From positions 62,001-126,000 of the forward strand of contig DAOTVB010000201.1 of NCBI GenBank assembly GCA_034436755.1: a stretch of 64,000 nucleotides of DNA. Direction: 5' to 3'. This document shows, piece after piece, positions 1-7,345 of the stretch; position 1 is the first letter of the stretch, and every line of letters starts with the position of its first letter. This DNA is from CAKZQX01 sp034436755. GTDB taxonomy: Bacteria; Chloroflexota; Chloroflexia; Chloroflexales; Chloroflexaceae. Under the pieces are notes generated by a model. The model saw nothing but the letters and a program-made list of their open reading frames with translations, ran no database searches and was not told where the DNA came from. Made by a program: the position numbers and the translations under genes.

Positions 1-2
1 TG

Positions 3-830
3 TGGGGAGATACGCAGGCGGCGGTTGTATCGCCGCCTGCATTGCGCTCCTTTGATGATATCTGCAGGCGTACGACGCCAACCGCGACGCCAACCACAAC
101 CGCAACACGCAAAACCATGCCCACAGAAACCAGTTCACCTTCTCCCACACCAACAGTGTCTGCAACCGCAACGCCAACCGAACTGCCAACCGCAACGCCA
201 ACCGAACTGCCAACTGCGACCCCAACCGGATTGCCAACTGCAACCGACCCACCTGCGCCTGAACAAACAGAGGAGACAATCAACCGTAACGAGCAGCCCC
301 GTACACAACTCTACCTGCCGCTCGTTATGAAGGCGCTACCGCCCTCAACGGCGAATACGCAGGACACAGTGCCAAGGCTGCCCCCTGACATGCAGACACC
401 TTCACCGGGAACGTTCCCCACTCCATCTGAACTGCCGTCGGAAGCACCCGTAGTCACGCCAACAACCCTGCCTGCAACAGCAACACCCACTGCCCTCCCA
501 CCATCCGCGACCCTGGAAGCGACATCAGAGGTGTGGTTTCCAATTGATGTGGCGACTTCCATACCGATCACGACCACTATGCGCGCGGGTATTCGCTCAC
601 CCGCAGCAAGCGATGATCCGGCAATGGGAGCAGCACAAACGCTGACGGCGCATGTGCCTGCGCCCACGGATACCGTGCAGGGGATAGGCGCTGAAGCTGT
701 CAGTCGCTTCCCATCTGTTATCGACGCATATCCCGGCGTACCGTTGAGGCAGGCGTGGATGCTGATGATTCTGGTCGTCCTGATGGCGGTTGTACTGGTT
801 GTTCTGACTATTGTTGTGTATCTGCGTTAA
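3..830 (+). CDS. C-terminal part of a membrane-anchored surface protein
   Basis: The reading frame is open from the left edge, so the true start lies outside the window; a TTG at 42 is the first possible internal start but is probably not used. The visible part is a low-complexity linker rich in Thr and Pro with repeated TPTELPTA units, then YLPLVMK, a short motif common before or within linkers of exported Chloroflexota proteins. It ends in a hydrophobic segment (about the last 28 residues, LRQAWMLMILVVLM onward) with no cytoplasmic tail beyond YLR. I infer a cell-surface protein held by a C-terminal membrane helix. No catalytic domain is visible in this part. Confidence 0.6.
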   Translation, partial: WGDTQAAVVSPPALRSFDDICRRTTPTATPTTTATRKTMPTETSSPSPTPTVSATATPTELPTATPTELPTATPTGLPTATDPPAPEQTEETINRNEQPRTQLYLPLVMKALPPSTANTQDTVPRLPPDMQTPSPGTFPTPSELPSEAPVVTPTTLPATATPTALPPSATLEATSEVWFPIDVATSIPITTTMRAGIRSPAASDDPAMGAAQTLTAHVPAPTDTVQGIGAEAVSRFPSVIDAYPGVPLRQAWMLMILVVLMAVVLVVLTIVVYLR

Positions 831-836
831 AGAATA

Positions 837-1304
837 TCAATCCAACTGTTTGAGTACATTTGCCATCTCAATCGCTGCCAGGGCTGCCTCGACACCCTTA
901 TTGCCGGCCTTGCTGCCGGCACGCTCAATCGCCTGTTCGACGGTTTCGGTTGTGATTACGCCGAAAGTTACCGGAATACCGCTCTGCCATGCTGCCTGGG
1001 CAATGCCCGTGCTGGCTGTAGCGGCAATATACTCAAAGTGGGGCGTTGCCCCCCGGATGAGCACACCGAGACAGATGATTGCATCATAACGCCTGCCCGC
1101 TGCCAGTTTTTGAGCTACGAGTGGTAATTCAAAGCTGCCTGGAACATAGACAATATCAATGTCCTGCTCATTGACATCGTGGCGGATGAGGGTGTCTTTC
1201 GCGCCCTCGAGCAACATTCTGCCCATAAAGTCATTCCAGCGAGAAACCACGATACCAAACTTCAGGTTCGTACCGATCAGTTTCCCTTCGTAGATGTTTC
1301 CCAT
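837..1304 (-). CDS. ribH: 6,7-dimethyl-8-ribityllumazine synthase
   Basis: This enzyme condenses 5-amino-6-ribitylaminouracil with 3,4-dihydroxy-2-butanone 4-phosphate, the penultimate step of riboflavin synthesis. The 155-residue length is normal for the family. Recognisable motifs are the N-terminal GIVVSRWND, the VPGSFELP phosphate/substrate loop, LGVLIRGATPHFEY and the C-terminal GNKGVEAA. The ATG at 1304 follows an AGGAG/AAGGAAC ribosome site. It lies 11 nt downstream of ribA on the same strand, so the two are very likely cotranscribed. The complementary enzyme RibB is not in the window. Confidence 0.97.
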   Translation of the reverse strand: MGNIYEGKLIGTNLKFGIVVSRWNDFMGRMLLEGAKDTLIRHDVNEQDIDIVYVPGSFELPLVAQKLAAGRRYDAIICLGVLIRGATPHFEYIAATASTGIAQAAWQSGIPVTFGVITTETVEQAIERAGSKAGNKGVEAALAAIEMANVLKQLD

Positions 1305-1315
1305 GTTCCTTGCTC

Positions 1316-2092
1316 CTATTCGTGTTCAGCCAGTGGGTGCAAATCAAGTACATGTCCCAGCTTGAGGACTTTTGTATGTAGATAGGAACGGTTCTCCGGA
1401 TGCGGTGGCATCTCGTGGGAAATCCGGGTTATAACCCGGATACCGTGTGCTTCAAGGGCATGCAGTTTCTCCAGATTGTTGGTGAGCAGGTGTACCGCCG
1501 AGATGCCCAGATCTTGCAACAACGCGGCAGCGATTGCGTAATCCCGGGCATCTGCGGGAAAGCCGAGTTGATGATTGGCTTCAACCGTATCCAACCCCTG
1601 ATCTTGCAGAGCATAGGCGCTGATCTTGTTGTCCAATCCGATACCACGCCCTTCCTGGCGCAGGTAGAGCAACACACCGCGCCCCTGCTCCGCAATACGG
1701 GCCAGGGCAGCACGCAACTGCTGCCCACAGTCGCACCGCAACGAACCAAATGCATCGCCGGTCAAACATTCTGAGTGCAGACGCACAAGCGGCGGACTGC
1801 CCGCAACGTCTCCCATAACGAGCGCTACATGTTCTTTGCCCTGGCTATCGCGGTAGACTTTTGCCGTAAATTCACCAAATTCGGTAGGCAGACGGCTGCC
1901 GGCGATCCGCTCTACCTGCGCCGGCTGTCCGGCTCGTGGGGCAGGGGCGCAGGTCTGGTTATGTCCATTCTGGTTAAGACGATAGCCGGGGCATTGGGGG
2001 AAGCAAGATGGGTGGTTGCCCCCTGAATCGCTGGTAATTCGGGGGCAACGGTGGGTGGGGTGGCCATGGCGACTGCGCCCGGGGCCATGCAA
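1316..2092 (-). CDS. ribA: GTP cyclohydrolase II (N-terminus doubtful)
   Basis: Opens GTP to 2,5-diamino-6-ribosylamino-pyrimidinone phosphate, the first committed step of riboflavin synthesis. From VERIAGSRLPTEFGEF onward it is a full-length GCH II: the zinc ligands lie in HSECLTGDAFGSLRCDCG, the catalytic stretch is LRQEGRGIGL, and the tail has LTNNLEKLHALEAHGI. The first 60 or so residues of this frame look non-coding and the only in-frame start is a TTG at 2092. The neighbouring frame (ATG at 2154 or 1968, reading MDITRPAPLPHEP) runs in from upstream and stops just where the conserved part begins. A one-base indel near 1915-1960, in a G-rich run, would join them. No DHBP synthase domain is fused. 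Confidence 0.88.
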   Translation of the reverse strand: MHGPGRSRHGHPTHRCPRITSDSGGNHPSCFPQCPGYRLNQNGHNQTCAPAPRAGQPAQVERIAGSRLPTEFGEFTAKVYRDSQGKEHVALVMGDVAGSPPLVRLHSECLTGDAFGSLRCDCGQQLRAALARIAEQGRGVLLYLRQEGRGIGLDNKISAYALQDQGLDTVEANHQLGFPADARDYAIAAALLQDLGISAVHLLTNNLEKLHALEAHGIRVITRISHEMPPHPENRSYLHTKVLKLGHVLDLHPLAEHE

Positions 2093-2225
2093 GCGGGAAG
2101 AGTTATCGGCTGCGTGATGGGATTTAGCGTATCCTGATAAAAACTTACCAGCACGTATATTTGTACTATGACATGTGTTACAAGCTTTGAAATTTAATCC
2201 AGATATCGCCTGTCAGTCGTCCCGG

Positions 2226-2478
2226 CTTATGAACGTTGAAAGTTTGATCCGGACATCACTCATCAGGAATCCCGGCTTCAGCCGGATCAGGCGTTTCCGG
2301 TAGTGTACCGCGGCCCCGGCGGGCATCCCACCGGCTAAAGCCAGGATTCCAGGTCATTCATATCCGGGCTATTTGTTCAACCATCATCAGCCGGATCAGG
2401 CGTTCCCGGCAGTGTATCGCGGCCCCGGTGGGCATCCCACCGGCTAAAGCCAGGATTCCAGGTCATTCATATCCGGGC
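2226..2478. repeat. Family A repeat, partly tandem
   Basis: A 91-bp unit at 2279-2369 is repeated almost exactly at 2388-2478 (period 109). The unit begins CAGCCGGATCAGGCG and ends TATCCGGGC. A degenerate 5' part (CTTATGAAC to TCCCGGCTT) precedes the first copy at 2226. The same element occurs once more at 5556-5690. The unit contains complementary CCGG-rich segments that could fold. It fills the gap between ribA and the methyltransferase; I see no gene here. Confidence 0.85.
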
Positions 2479-2493
2479 CATTTTTCAAAACTT

Positions 2494-3279
2494 TTAACCC
2501 ATATTCCCCACCGCGAGCGCCTCGGTTGGGCCAGGGCGGGTCATCCGAAACAGAAAGGTCTGGATCGCCTGATAGGGTGGTGCGTAGGTCTGGATATGCA
2601 CAACTTCAGGCCAGAAACCGACCAGCACGGCGTATGCAATAATCTTGCGGAGTTCGGCGGTGTTGGAGAGTGTCACAAATAGCTCGCCGGTGGGATTGAG
2701 CAGGTCGCGTTCGGCGATCTCGCCTAGAAAGCGCAGCATAATCTCCGTGCCTACGCAGACATTGCGGATCACATTTGGGTCATCGCTGACGGGTACGGCG
2801 ACCGCAGGTGGGTTAAAGGTGATCACATCAAGCTGCGTCTGCTCCGGCAACTGCTGGAACAGATCCGATACCAGCGGGATAAACCGGCAGTCGGCGCGTT
2901 GTCCGATGAAACGTTCATAATATGCCGCCGTGGTGTGTACGCTCCGGGCGTGGATATCGAGCGCATAGATCGTACGTGCCCCGCGTACCGTCGCAATCAG
3001 CACTTCAACCCCCAAGCCCACCCCCATCACGGCGTAGGTTCGGTCAGCCACGACAATGTGGTTATCCCACAGCCGGTCATGTACGACGCGGCTGGTTCCG
3101 CCGGGGACGAGAATTCCGGGTGGCACATCGAAGGTCCAGCCGTTGTAGCTGTAAACCCGCCAGGTGTGCAGATTACATTTGGTTGCATTTGCGGCAACAC
3201 TCTCGGCGGCTGGGAGCGTCTCCGGCAGGCGCTGGTAGAGGTCGCACAGTTCTGGCGGAAGTGTAACTGGTGCCGGCAT
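2494..3279 (-). CDS. SAM-dependent methyltransferase (HemK/N6-like)
   Basis: A class I methyltransferase of about 262 residues. The SAM-binding glycine loop is VMGVGLGVEVLIA (altered from the usual GxGxG), followed by ALDIHARSV with the acidic end of strand 2, and a catalytic-type TFNPPAV that resembles the NPP(Y/F) motif of amino-group methylases such as PrmC. The start at 3279 (MPAPVTLP) is chosen because AAGGAGA lies five bases upstream; a longer frame to 3315 lacks a ribosome site. It is divergent from the nicotianamine-synthase-like gene with only a few tens of bases between starts, which suggests a shared promoter region and a joint role, perhaps modifying a small-molecule metallophore. 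The substrate is unknown. Confidence 0.75.
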   Translation of the reverse strand: MPAPVTLPPELCDLYQRLPETLPAAESVAANATKCNLHTWRVYSYNGWTFDVPPGILVPGGTSRVVHDRLWDNHIVVADRTYAVMGVGLGVEVLIATVRGARTIYALDIHARSVHTTAAYYERFIGQRADCRFIPLVSDLFQQLPEQTQLDVITFNPPAVAVPVSDDPNVIRNVCVGTEIMLRFLGEIAERDLLNPTGELFVTLSNTAELRKIIAYAVLVGFWPEVVHIQTYAPPYQAIQTFLFRMTRPGPTEALAVGNMG

Positions 3280-3302
3280 GCCTGTCTCCTTGATCTTTGC
3301 GT

Positions 3303-4202
3303 ATGCCCGATGCATTTGACAACGCAGATAAAACTTCTATCATGCTGCGATATTCGCCCCTGCTAATAGAAAGTATTCGTATTGTGTATACTCGTCCGCA
3401 TGTCGCTATGTTGAGCGCGCGGATCGCTGCGCTTTATCATCAGCTTGACCGACTACCATCCCTCGAACCGGATGACCAGGTTAACCGGCTTTTTTCCGAG
3501 TTCGTGACGGTTGTGCTCTCTACCCCCGACGAGGTGGCAACCGCTGTGTTAGACCACCCACAGATCACCGCCATTCGTGCCAATCTCCTGTACCTCTGTT
3601 CCACGGGTGAATACAAACTGGAGCATCACTGGTCCTGGCGGGTTATCTGTAGTGACCATCCCCACAGTGAGCTGCGCCGTTTCCCTTACTACCAGAACTA
3701 CGAACAACTGACCAGCCTGGAATATGCAGCTATTCGGACATTGCGCAGGCATCCGATTGCGCGCGTCTTGTTTATTGGCGCTGGTCCGCTCCCGCTCACC
3801 GCGCTCCTACTGACACAGCAGGCCGGCCTGGTTGTTGATACGCTGGACAACTGCCGGGAGGCCTGCCGGCTTGCGCGCCAACTGGTCAACCGTCTGGATC
3901 TGGCGGCACTGGTGCGGGTGTATCACGGCGATGCAACTGACTACTGCCTGAGCGAAACCTACGATCTGGTGATTGTCGCGGCATTAGCGGGTTTAGATCG
4001 ATCCGCAAAGGCACGCATTCTCGCGCAACTTGCGGGTCAGGTTCCAGCCGGCCAGTTACTCATTGTACGTACTGCGCAGCACCTGCGACAGTTGCTCTAC
4101 CCCCAGGTCTACCCGGAGGATCTGGTCGGGTTTCTGCCCCGGCGGGTGCTGCATCCGGGCAATAACATCCTTAACTCAATTCTGATTGCCGAAAAGTCAT
4201 GA
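3303..4202 (+). CDS. Nicotianamine synthase family protein
   Basis: Resembles nicotianamine synthases and their bacterial metallophore counterparts, which transfer aminobutyrate units from SAM to build metal-chelating opine-like molecules. Family features in order: an N-terminal helical part with LPSLEPDDQVNRLFSEFV, the motif FPYYQNYEQLTSLEY, the SAM-binding VLFIGAGPLPLTALLL, then VDTLDNCREACRLA, HGDATDY, YDLVIVAALAG, and C-terminal LYPQVYPEDL with HPGNNILNSILIA. The order and spacing match the family over its whole length (299 residues). No strong ribosome site precedes ATG 3303 or ATG 3342, so the start is uncertain and the mRNA may be leaderless. No opine dehydrogenase (CntM type) is in the window; the divergent methyltransferase may be the partner. 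Confidence 0.82.
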   Translation: MPDAFDNADKTSIMLRYSPLLIESIRIVYTRPHVAMLSARIAALYHQLDRLPSLEPDDQVNRLFSEFVTVVLSTPDEVATAVLDHPQITAIRANLLYLCSTGEYKLEHHWSWRVICSDHPHSELRRFPYYQNYEQLTSLEYAAIRTLRRHPIARVLFIGAGPLPLTALLLTQQAGLVVDTLDNCREACRLARQLVNRLDLAALVRVYHGDATDYCLSETYDLVIVAALAGLDRSAKARILAQLAGQVPAGQLLIVRTAQHLRQLLYPQVYPEDLVGFLPRRVLHPGNNILNSILIAEKS

Positions 4203-4276
4203 CGCTGCTTCGATGAAATAGTTACGGCTTACCTGTAAACTAGCTGTGTAATCTTCAGGCTTACCTGTTGTTTGAT

Positions 4277-4305
4277 ACCATAGCATACGCCTGTCTTCAT
4301 GTCAA
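4277..4305 (-). promoter_or_regulatory. Promoter, iron-island type, leftward
   Basis: On the minus strand TTGACA (4300-4305) is followed after 17 nt by TATGGT (4277-4282), with AGGCGTATGC just before the -10. Sequence around it closely matches the promoter of the feo operon at 29491-29519, including the downstream CTGTTG stretch. Transcription would run antisense through the nicotianamine-synthase-like gene toward the methyltransferase; no minus-strand gene starts directly after it. Confidence 0.6.
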
Positions 4306-4546
4306 CCCCCTGACTGGGCATCTCTGGTTGCGATCGCTTAACCAGATTGCAACCAGAAGTACTGGCTCATGCATTGTCCCGGTTGTTTCCAGTGTGTGTA
4401 TGTTTGCCTTCCTGATGCGATCTTATTGCCATTATCCGCTACAGCGGCTATCACCTATCTGGCGCGGAGCGTTTCCCCGCGCCTCCTCCTCTGAAACCAC
4501 GTCCAGGTCTGCCTGAACGCCAGGAGCAGCAGCGCGCTGCTTTTTA

Positions 4547-4560
4547 TCAGGCAGGCCTGA
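4547..4560. promoter_or_regulatory. Palindrome TCAGGC-AG-GCCTGA upstream of promoter
   Basis: A near-perfect 14-bp palindrome 28 nt upstream of the -35 box at 4589. The same arrangement is found at 29766-29779 before the promoter at 29809. Symmetry and length suit a dimeric regulator; DtxR-family binding is an inference. Confidence 0.5.
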
Positions 4561-4588
4561 ATTATCTCGAAAAATGTTCTGGTTACCC

Positions 4589-4617
4589 TTGACAAATGTG
4601 AAAAAGTAGCATATGCT
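4589..4617 (+). promoter_or_regulatory. Promoter of the flavodoxin leader
   Basis: TTGACA at 4589-4594, a 17-nt spacer, TATGCT at 4612-4617. The -10 overlaps the palindrome AGCATATGCT. It matches the promoter at 29809-29837 in boxes, spacing and the following CAT. It lies about 370 nt upstream of the flavodoxin start. Confidence 0.75.
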
Positions 4618-4633
4618 CATAACACAGGAACGT

Positions 4634-4759
4634 ATGGGTGAACTAATCCCTGGCTCACGGCATGACCACACGAAAGGGGGGATGCGCGGAGCACCGGTCA
4701 GCCAACGGAAGCGAGCCGCCGCGCCGGCCAGATATGCCGGCACATCATTGCGGGCTTGA
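4634..4759 (+). CDS. Possible 41-residue leader ORF
   Basis: The first ATG of the predicted transcript, preceded by AGGAACGT, opens a 41-codon basic reading frame beginning MGELIPGSRHDHTKGG. Its TGA overlaps an ATG (TGATG at 4757-4761) that opens the flavodoxin frame 79 codons upstream of the likely flavodoxin start. It may be a leader peptide, a small protein or chance. No family is recognised. Confidence 0.35.
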   Translation: MGELIPGSRHDHTKGGMRGAPVSQRKRAAAPARYAGTSLRA

Positions 4760-4995
4760 TGACCGCAAGCGCGCAGAAGTGGAACCGTTATGCAGCGTAC
4801 CATAGCCTGGCTGGAAAGGCTATGGTGTCGCATACGTCTTATACCAGCCTGACATCAAACCAGCAATCAACGGAAACGGGCGCAACGGGCGCAGGGCTGC
4901 ACGTTCCCGTTCATCATCTCTGCGTCCTATGTGTTCTCTGTGGCTATGATAACGAATCAGTATTAAGCATGATTACACGGGTAAAGGAGGGTCAG

Positions 4996-5520
4996 ATGGC
5001 CGATATTGGACTATTTTTCGGAAGTGATACCGGTAATACCGCCAAGGCTGCCGGTTTGATACGGCAGGCATTCGATGCAGTTCATCCAGGGTTAGTCACC
5101 GTTGTGGATATCGCCTCACATGAACTCCACGAGTTGAGTGTCTACGACAAGCTGATCCTTGGTTGCCCGACATGGAATATCGGTGAGTTACAATCCGACT
5201 GGGATCGGCTCCTGCCCGAAATGGATGCCCTTGACCTGAGCGGGCGGCAGGTTGCCCTGTTTGGTCTGGGCGATGAGGGCGGCTATCCCGACACGTACCA
5301 GGATGCCATTGGGATCATCGGGGAGAAAGCGCGCGAACGTGGGGCAACGCTGGTTGGTTTCTGGCCGACTGATGGCTACGATTACCTTGAGTCGCGTGGG
5401 GTTGAAGACGGGATGTTTATGGGATTGGCGCTGGATGACGATACCGCGCCAGACCTTACCCCGGAGCGCATCAAGGTGTGGGTGCAGCAGCTCGTTCAAG
5501 AGTTTGGGATTAATACGTAG
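4996..5520 (+). CDS. fldA: Flavodoxin (long-chain type)
   Basis: An FMN electron carrier that commonly replaces ferredoxin under iron limitation. The protein (174 residues) starts MADIGLFFGSDTGNTAKAA, with the FMN phosphate loop GSDTGNT; the aromatic/isoalloxazine loops are GCPTWNIGELQSDW and LGDEGGYPDTY, and the tail GFWPTDGYDY is typical of long-chain flavodoxins. The start is set by a strong AAAGGAGG eight bases upstream. The same frame is open for 80 more codons upstream, but that part has no flavodoxin homology. Expression probably comes from the promoter at 4589, whose twin sits before a DtxR gene; iron control fits the function. Confidence 0.93.
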   Translation: MADIGLFFGSDTGNTAKAAGLIRQAFDAVHPGLVTVVDIASHELHELSVYDKLILGCPTWNIGELQSDWDRLLPEMDALDLSGRQVALFGLGDEGGYPDTYQDAIGIIGEKARERGATLVGFWPTDGYDYLESRGVEDGMFMGLALDDDTAPDLTPERIKVWVQQLVQEFGINT

Positions 5521-5555
5521 GCCAGGGGCGGATGCAGATTTTGGGAAGTGACCAG

Positions 5556-5690
5556 CTTATGAACCTGGAATGTTTAATCCGGACAGCGCTGGACGGGCGT
5601 CCCGGCATCAGCCGGATCAGGCGTTCCCGGCAGGATGTAGCTACCCCGGCCGGTATTCACCGGCTGAAGGCGGGATTCCCGGAGGGTATA
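5556..5690. repeat. Family A repeat, single copy
   Basis: Matches the element at 2226-2369: CTTATGAAC at the start, ATCCGGACA, then CAGCCGGATCAGGCGTTCC. The 3' half is more diverged. It lies between flavodoxin and the membrane protein gene. Confidence 0.75.
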
Positions 5691-5781
5691 TCCATTTTCT
5701 CAAACTTCATCAGCCTGTGTCGGGTATGCTCAATCAGGTTGCCATTGGAACACGCAGGGTGATCCGTAGGAGGAGAACACG

Positions 5782-7023
5782 ATGTCTGAGAACAGTTTAC
5801 CGCTGTCCGAGAATGGTTCGTCCCGGCCATTCTTCCAGACCTGGGAGGCATGGCTCGGTGGGATTGGGGTTGGGTTGGGGCTGGTGCTGGCGCTGGTTAC
5901 CCTGGTGACAGGGCAGAGCGAAGGGCTTCCAGCCGCTCAACCAGCCGTGGTGACGGGGCTGCTGATTGCGCTTGGGAGTGCGGTCAGTGCGGTGAGCTAT
6001 CGTTATCTGCGTACGATTGTGCTGCAGGTGGCAGGGGGGGTGACGGCGCTGGCGGGACTCGGTGCGGTCATCGGGCCATTTATTCTGGACTACCCATTTG
6101 ATAGTGTGGTGCTGGTAGTGAGCGTGCTGGTGGGTGTAGTCACCGCGTCGTTGACCGGGTTTGCGCTGCTCAGTGCGCCACCGATCGATGATGCGGAAAA
6201 ACCGCTGAAGGATATCTTTGCACAGGGATGGCGCGGCTGGGCCGGCATGCCGGGCATAGCGATCGGGTTGTTGCTCCTGGCGCTGGCATTCCTGGCGGGC
6301 GATGCTGTCGGCGGTGCATTTCGGGTGAATCTGGGCATTGTCGGGGTTGCGCTGGCCGGCCTGAGTGGGTTCTGTGCATTCGGGTATGGGCGGGTAGATG
6401 AGACGCTGGTGCAACTCTCCGGCTGGCTGACGATCCTGATAGGCTTCTGGGCGGTGATCAGTGCATTTGTGTTACGTGCCGCCGATGGGCCAATCCTGGT
6501 GGATGCGCCGCTCTTCCTGGTGACGGTGTTGACCGGGTTGCTCGCGGTATTGACGGCCGCCTATGCTATGCTGACGACACCGACGGCTGATGGGCGCAGC
6601 AGCCTCTTCGACATCACGACCTTTAAACTTCAGACCAGCGCGAACATCTGGAACTGGCGCGTCTGGCTGGGCGCGCTGGGCAGTCTTGCCGGCATCGTTT
6701 TGCTGCTGGTCGGGTTGACGGCAACTGGGGAAGCCGGCAGCGCTGGTGGGCAGAATGCAGTCTTCTCCGGTCTGCTGCTTCTGGTGAGCAGTATTATGAG
6801 TACGGTGGCGTATAGCTACCGTCGTACGCTGCTCGGTCAGGTTGCCGGTGGCGTGACGGCGTTTGTGGGGATCTGGGCGGTCATCAGCCCGTTCCTGCTC
6901 AACTATCCGCAGAACAGCACGCTGTTCCTGGTGAGCGTGCTCCTGGGAGCAGTGACGGCAGCACTGGCCGGGTATGCCATCACGCTGGGGGATACGTTGC
7001 GCATGCAGGAGGTATCGGCGTAG
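5782..7023 (+). CDS. Multi-repeat integral membrane protein (SPW-like)
   Basis: A 413-residue hydrophobic protein with about twelve membrane segments arranged as three homologous four-helix units (about residues 22-135, 150-265 and 290-405). The last helix pairs of each unit align: VAGGVTALAGLGAVIGPF, LSGWLTILIGFWAVISAF and VAGGVTAFVGIWAVISPF. This is the layout of SPW-repeat membrane proteins, whose function is not known; the characteristic Ser-Pro-(Trp/Phe) occurs in the third unit. The start is preceded by GGAGGAGAACACG. The gene stands alone between repeat-bearing gaps. Confidence 0.7.
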   Translation: MSENSLPLSENGSSRPFFQTWEAWLGGIGVGLGLVLALVTLVTGQSEGLPAAQPAVVTGLLIALGSAVSAVSYRYLRTIVLQVAGGVTALAGLGAVIGPFILDYPFDSVVLVVSVLVGVVTASLTGFALLSAPPIDDAEKPLKDIFAQGWRGWAGMPGIAIGLLLLALAFLAGDAVGGAFRVNLGIVGVALAGLSGFCAFGYGRVDETLVQLSGWLTILIGFWAVISAFVLRAADGPILVDAPLFLVTVLTGLLAVLTAAYAMLTTPTADGRSSLFDITTFKLQTSANIWNWRVWLGALGSLAGIVLLLVGLTATGEAGSAGGQNAVFSGLLLLVSSIMSTVAYSYRRTLLGQVAGGVTAFVGIWAVISPFLLNYPQNSTLFLVSVLLGAVTAALAGYAITLGDTLRMQEVSA

Positions 7024-7345
7024 GTTTGTATGACGATGAACGGGAGTATGCTGCGCATTGCCTGGATCGGGTTGACTATGCTCTGGTTCAGTGAGGAAGA
7101 TTCATGCCGGCGCTGCTGGGGGTGTACCAGGAAGGAGGTATCGCCTCCGGCAGGGCGGCTGGTCCCGCACCCCTGAAGACGAGCCACTCAACTGAGCATG
7201 CCGCCGCACCGGTATATCTTTGCCGGGCTGACGCCTGGCACCAGGGCCGCGCCTGCTGTAAAGTGCAACGATATATGACCACATGTCTGCAACGGTATCT
7301 GTCCACTGTGCGTAAGTAACGCTCCTTGCTGATCGCACACGTCAG
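7024..7345. other. Intergenic, decayed repeat traces
   Basis: No gene is visible. The piece near 7137-7162 (GTATCGCCTCCGGCAGGGCG) resembles the 3' half of family B repeats, without inverted ends. Confidence 0.4.

Noticed and set aside
2093..2493. FMN riboswitch upstream of ribA
   Set aside because: The space is filled by family A repeats; I see no conserved RFN-type sequence blocks.
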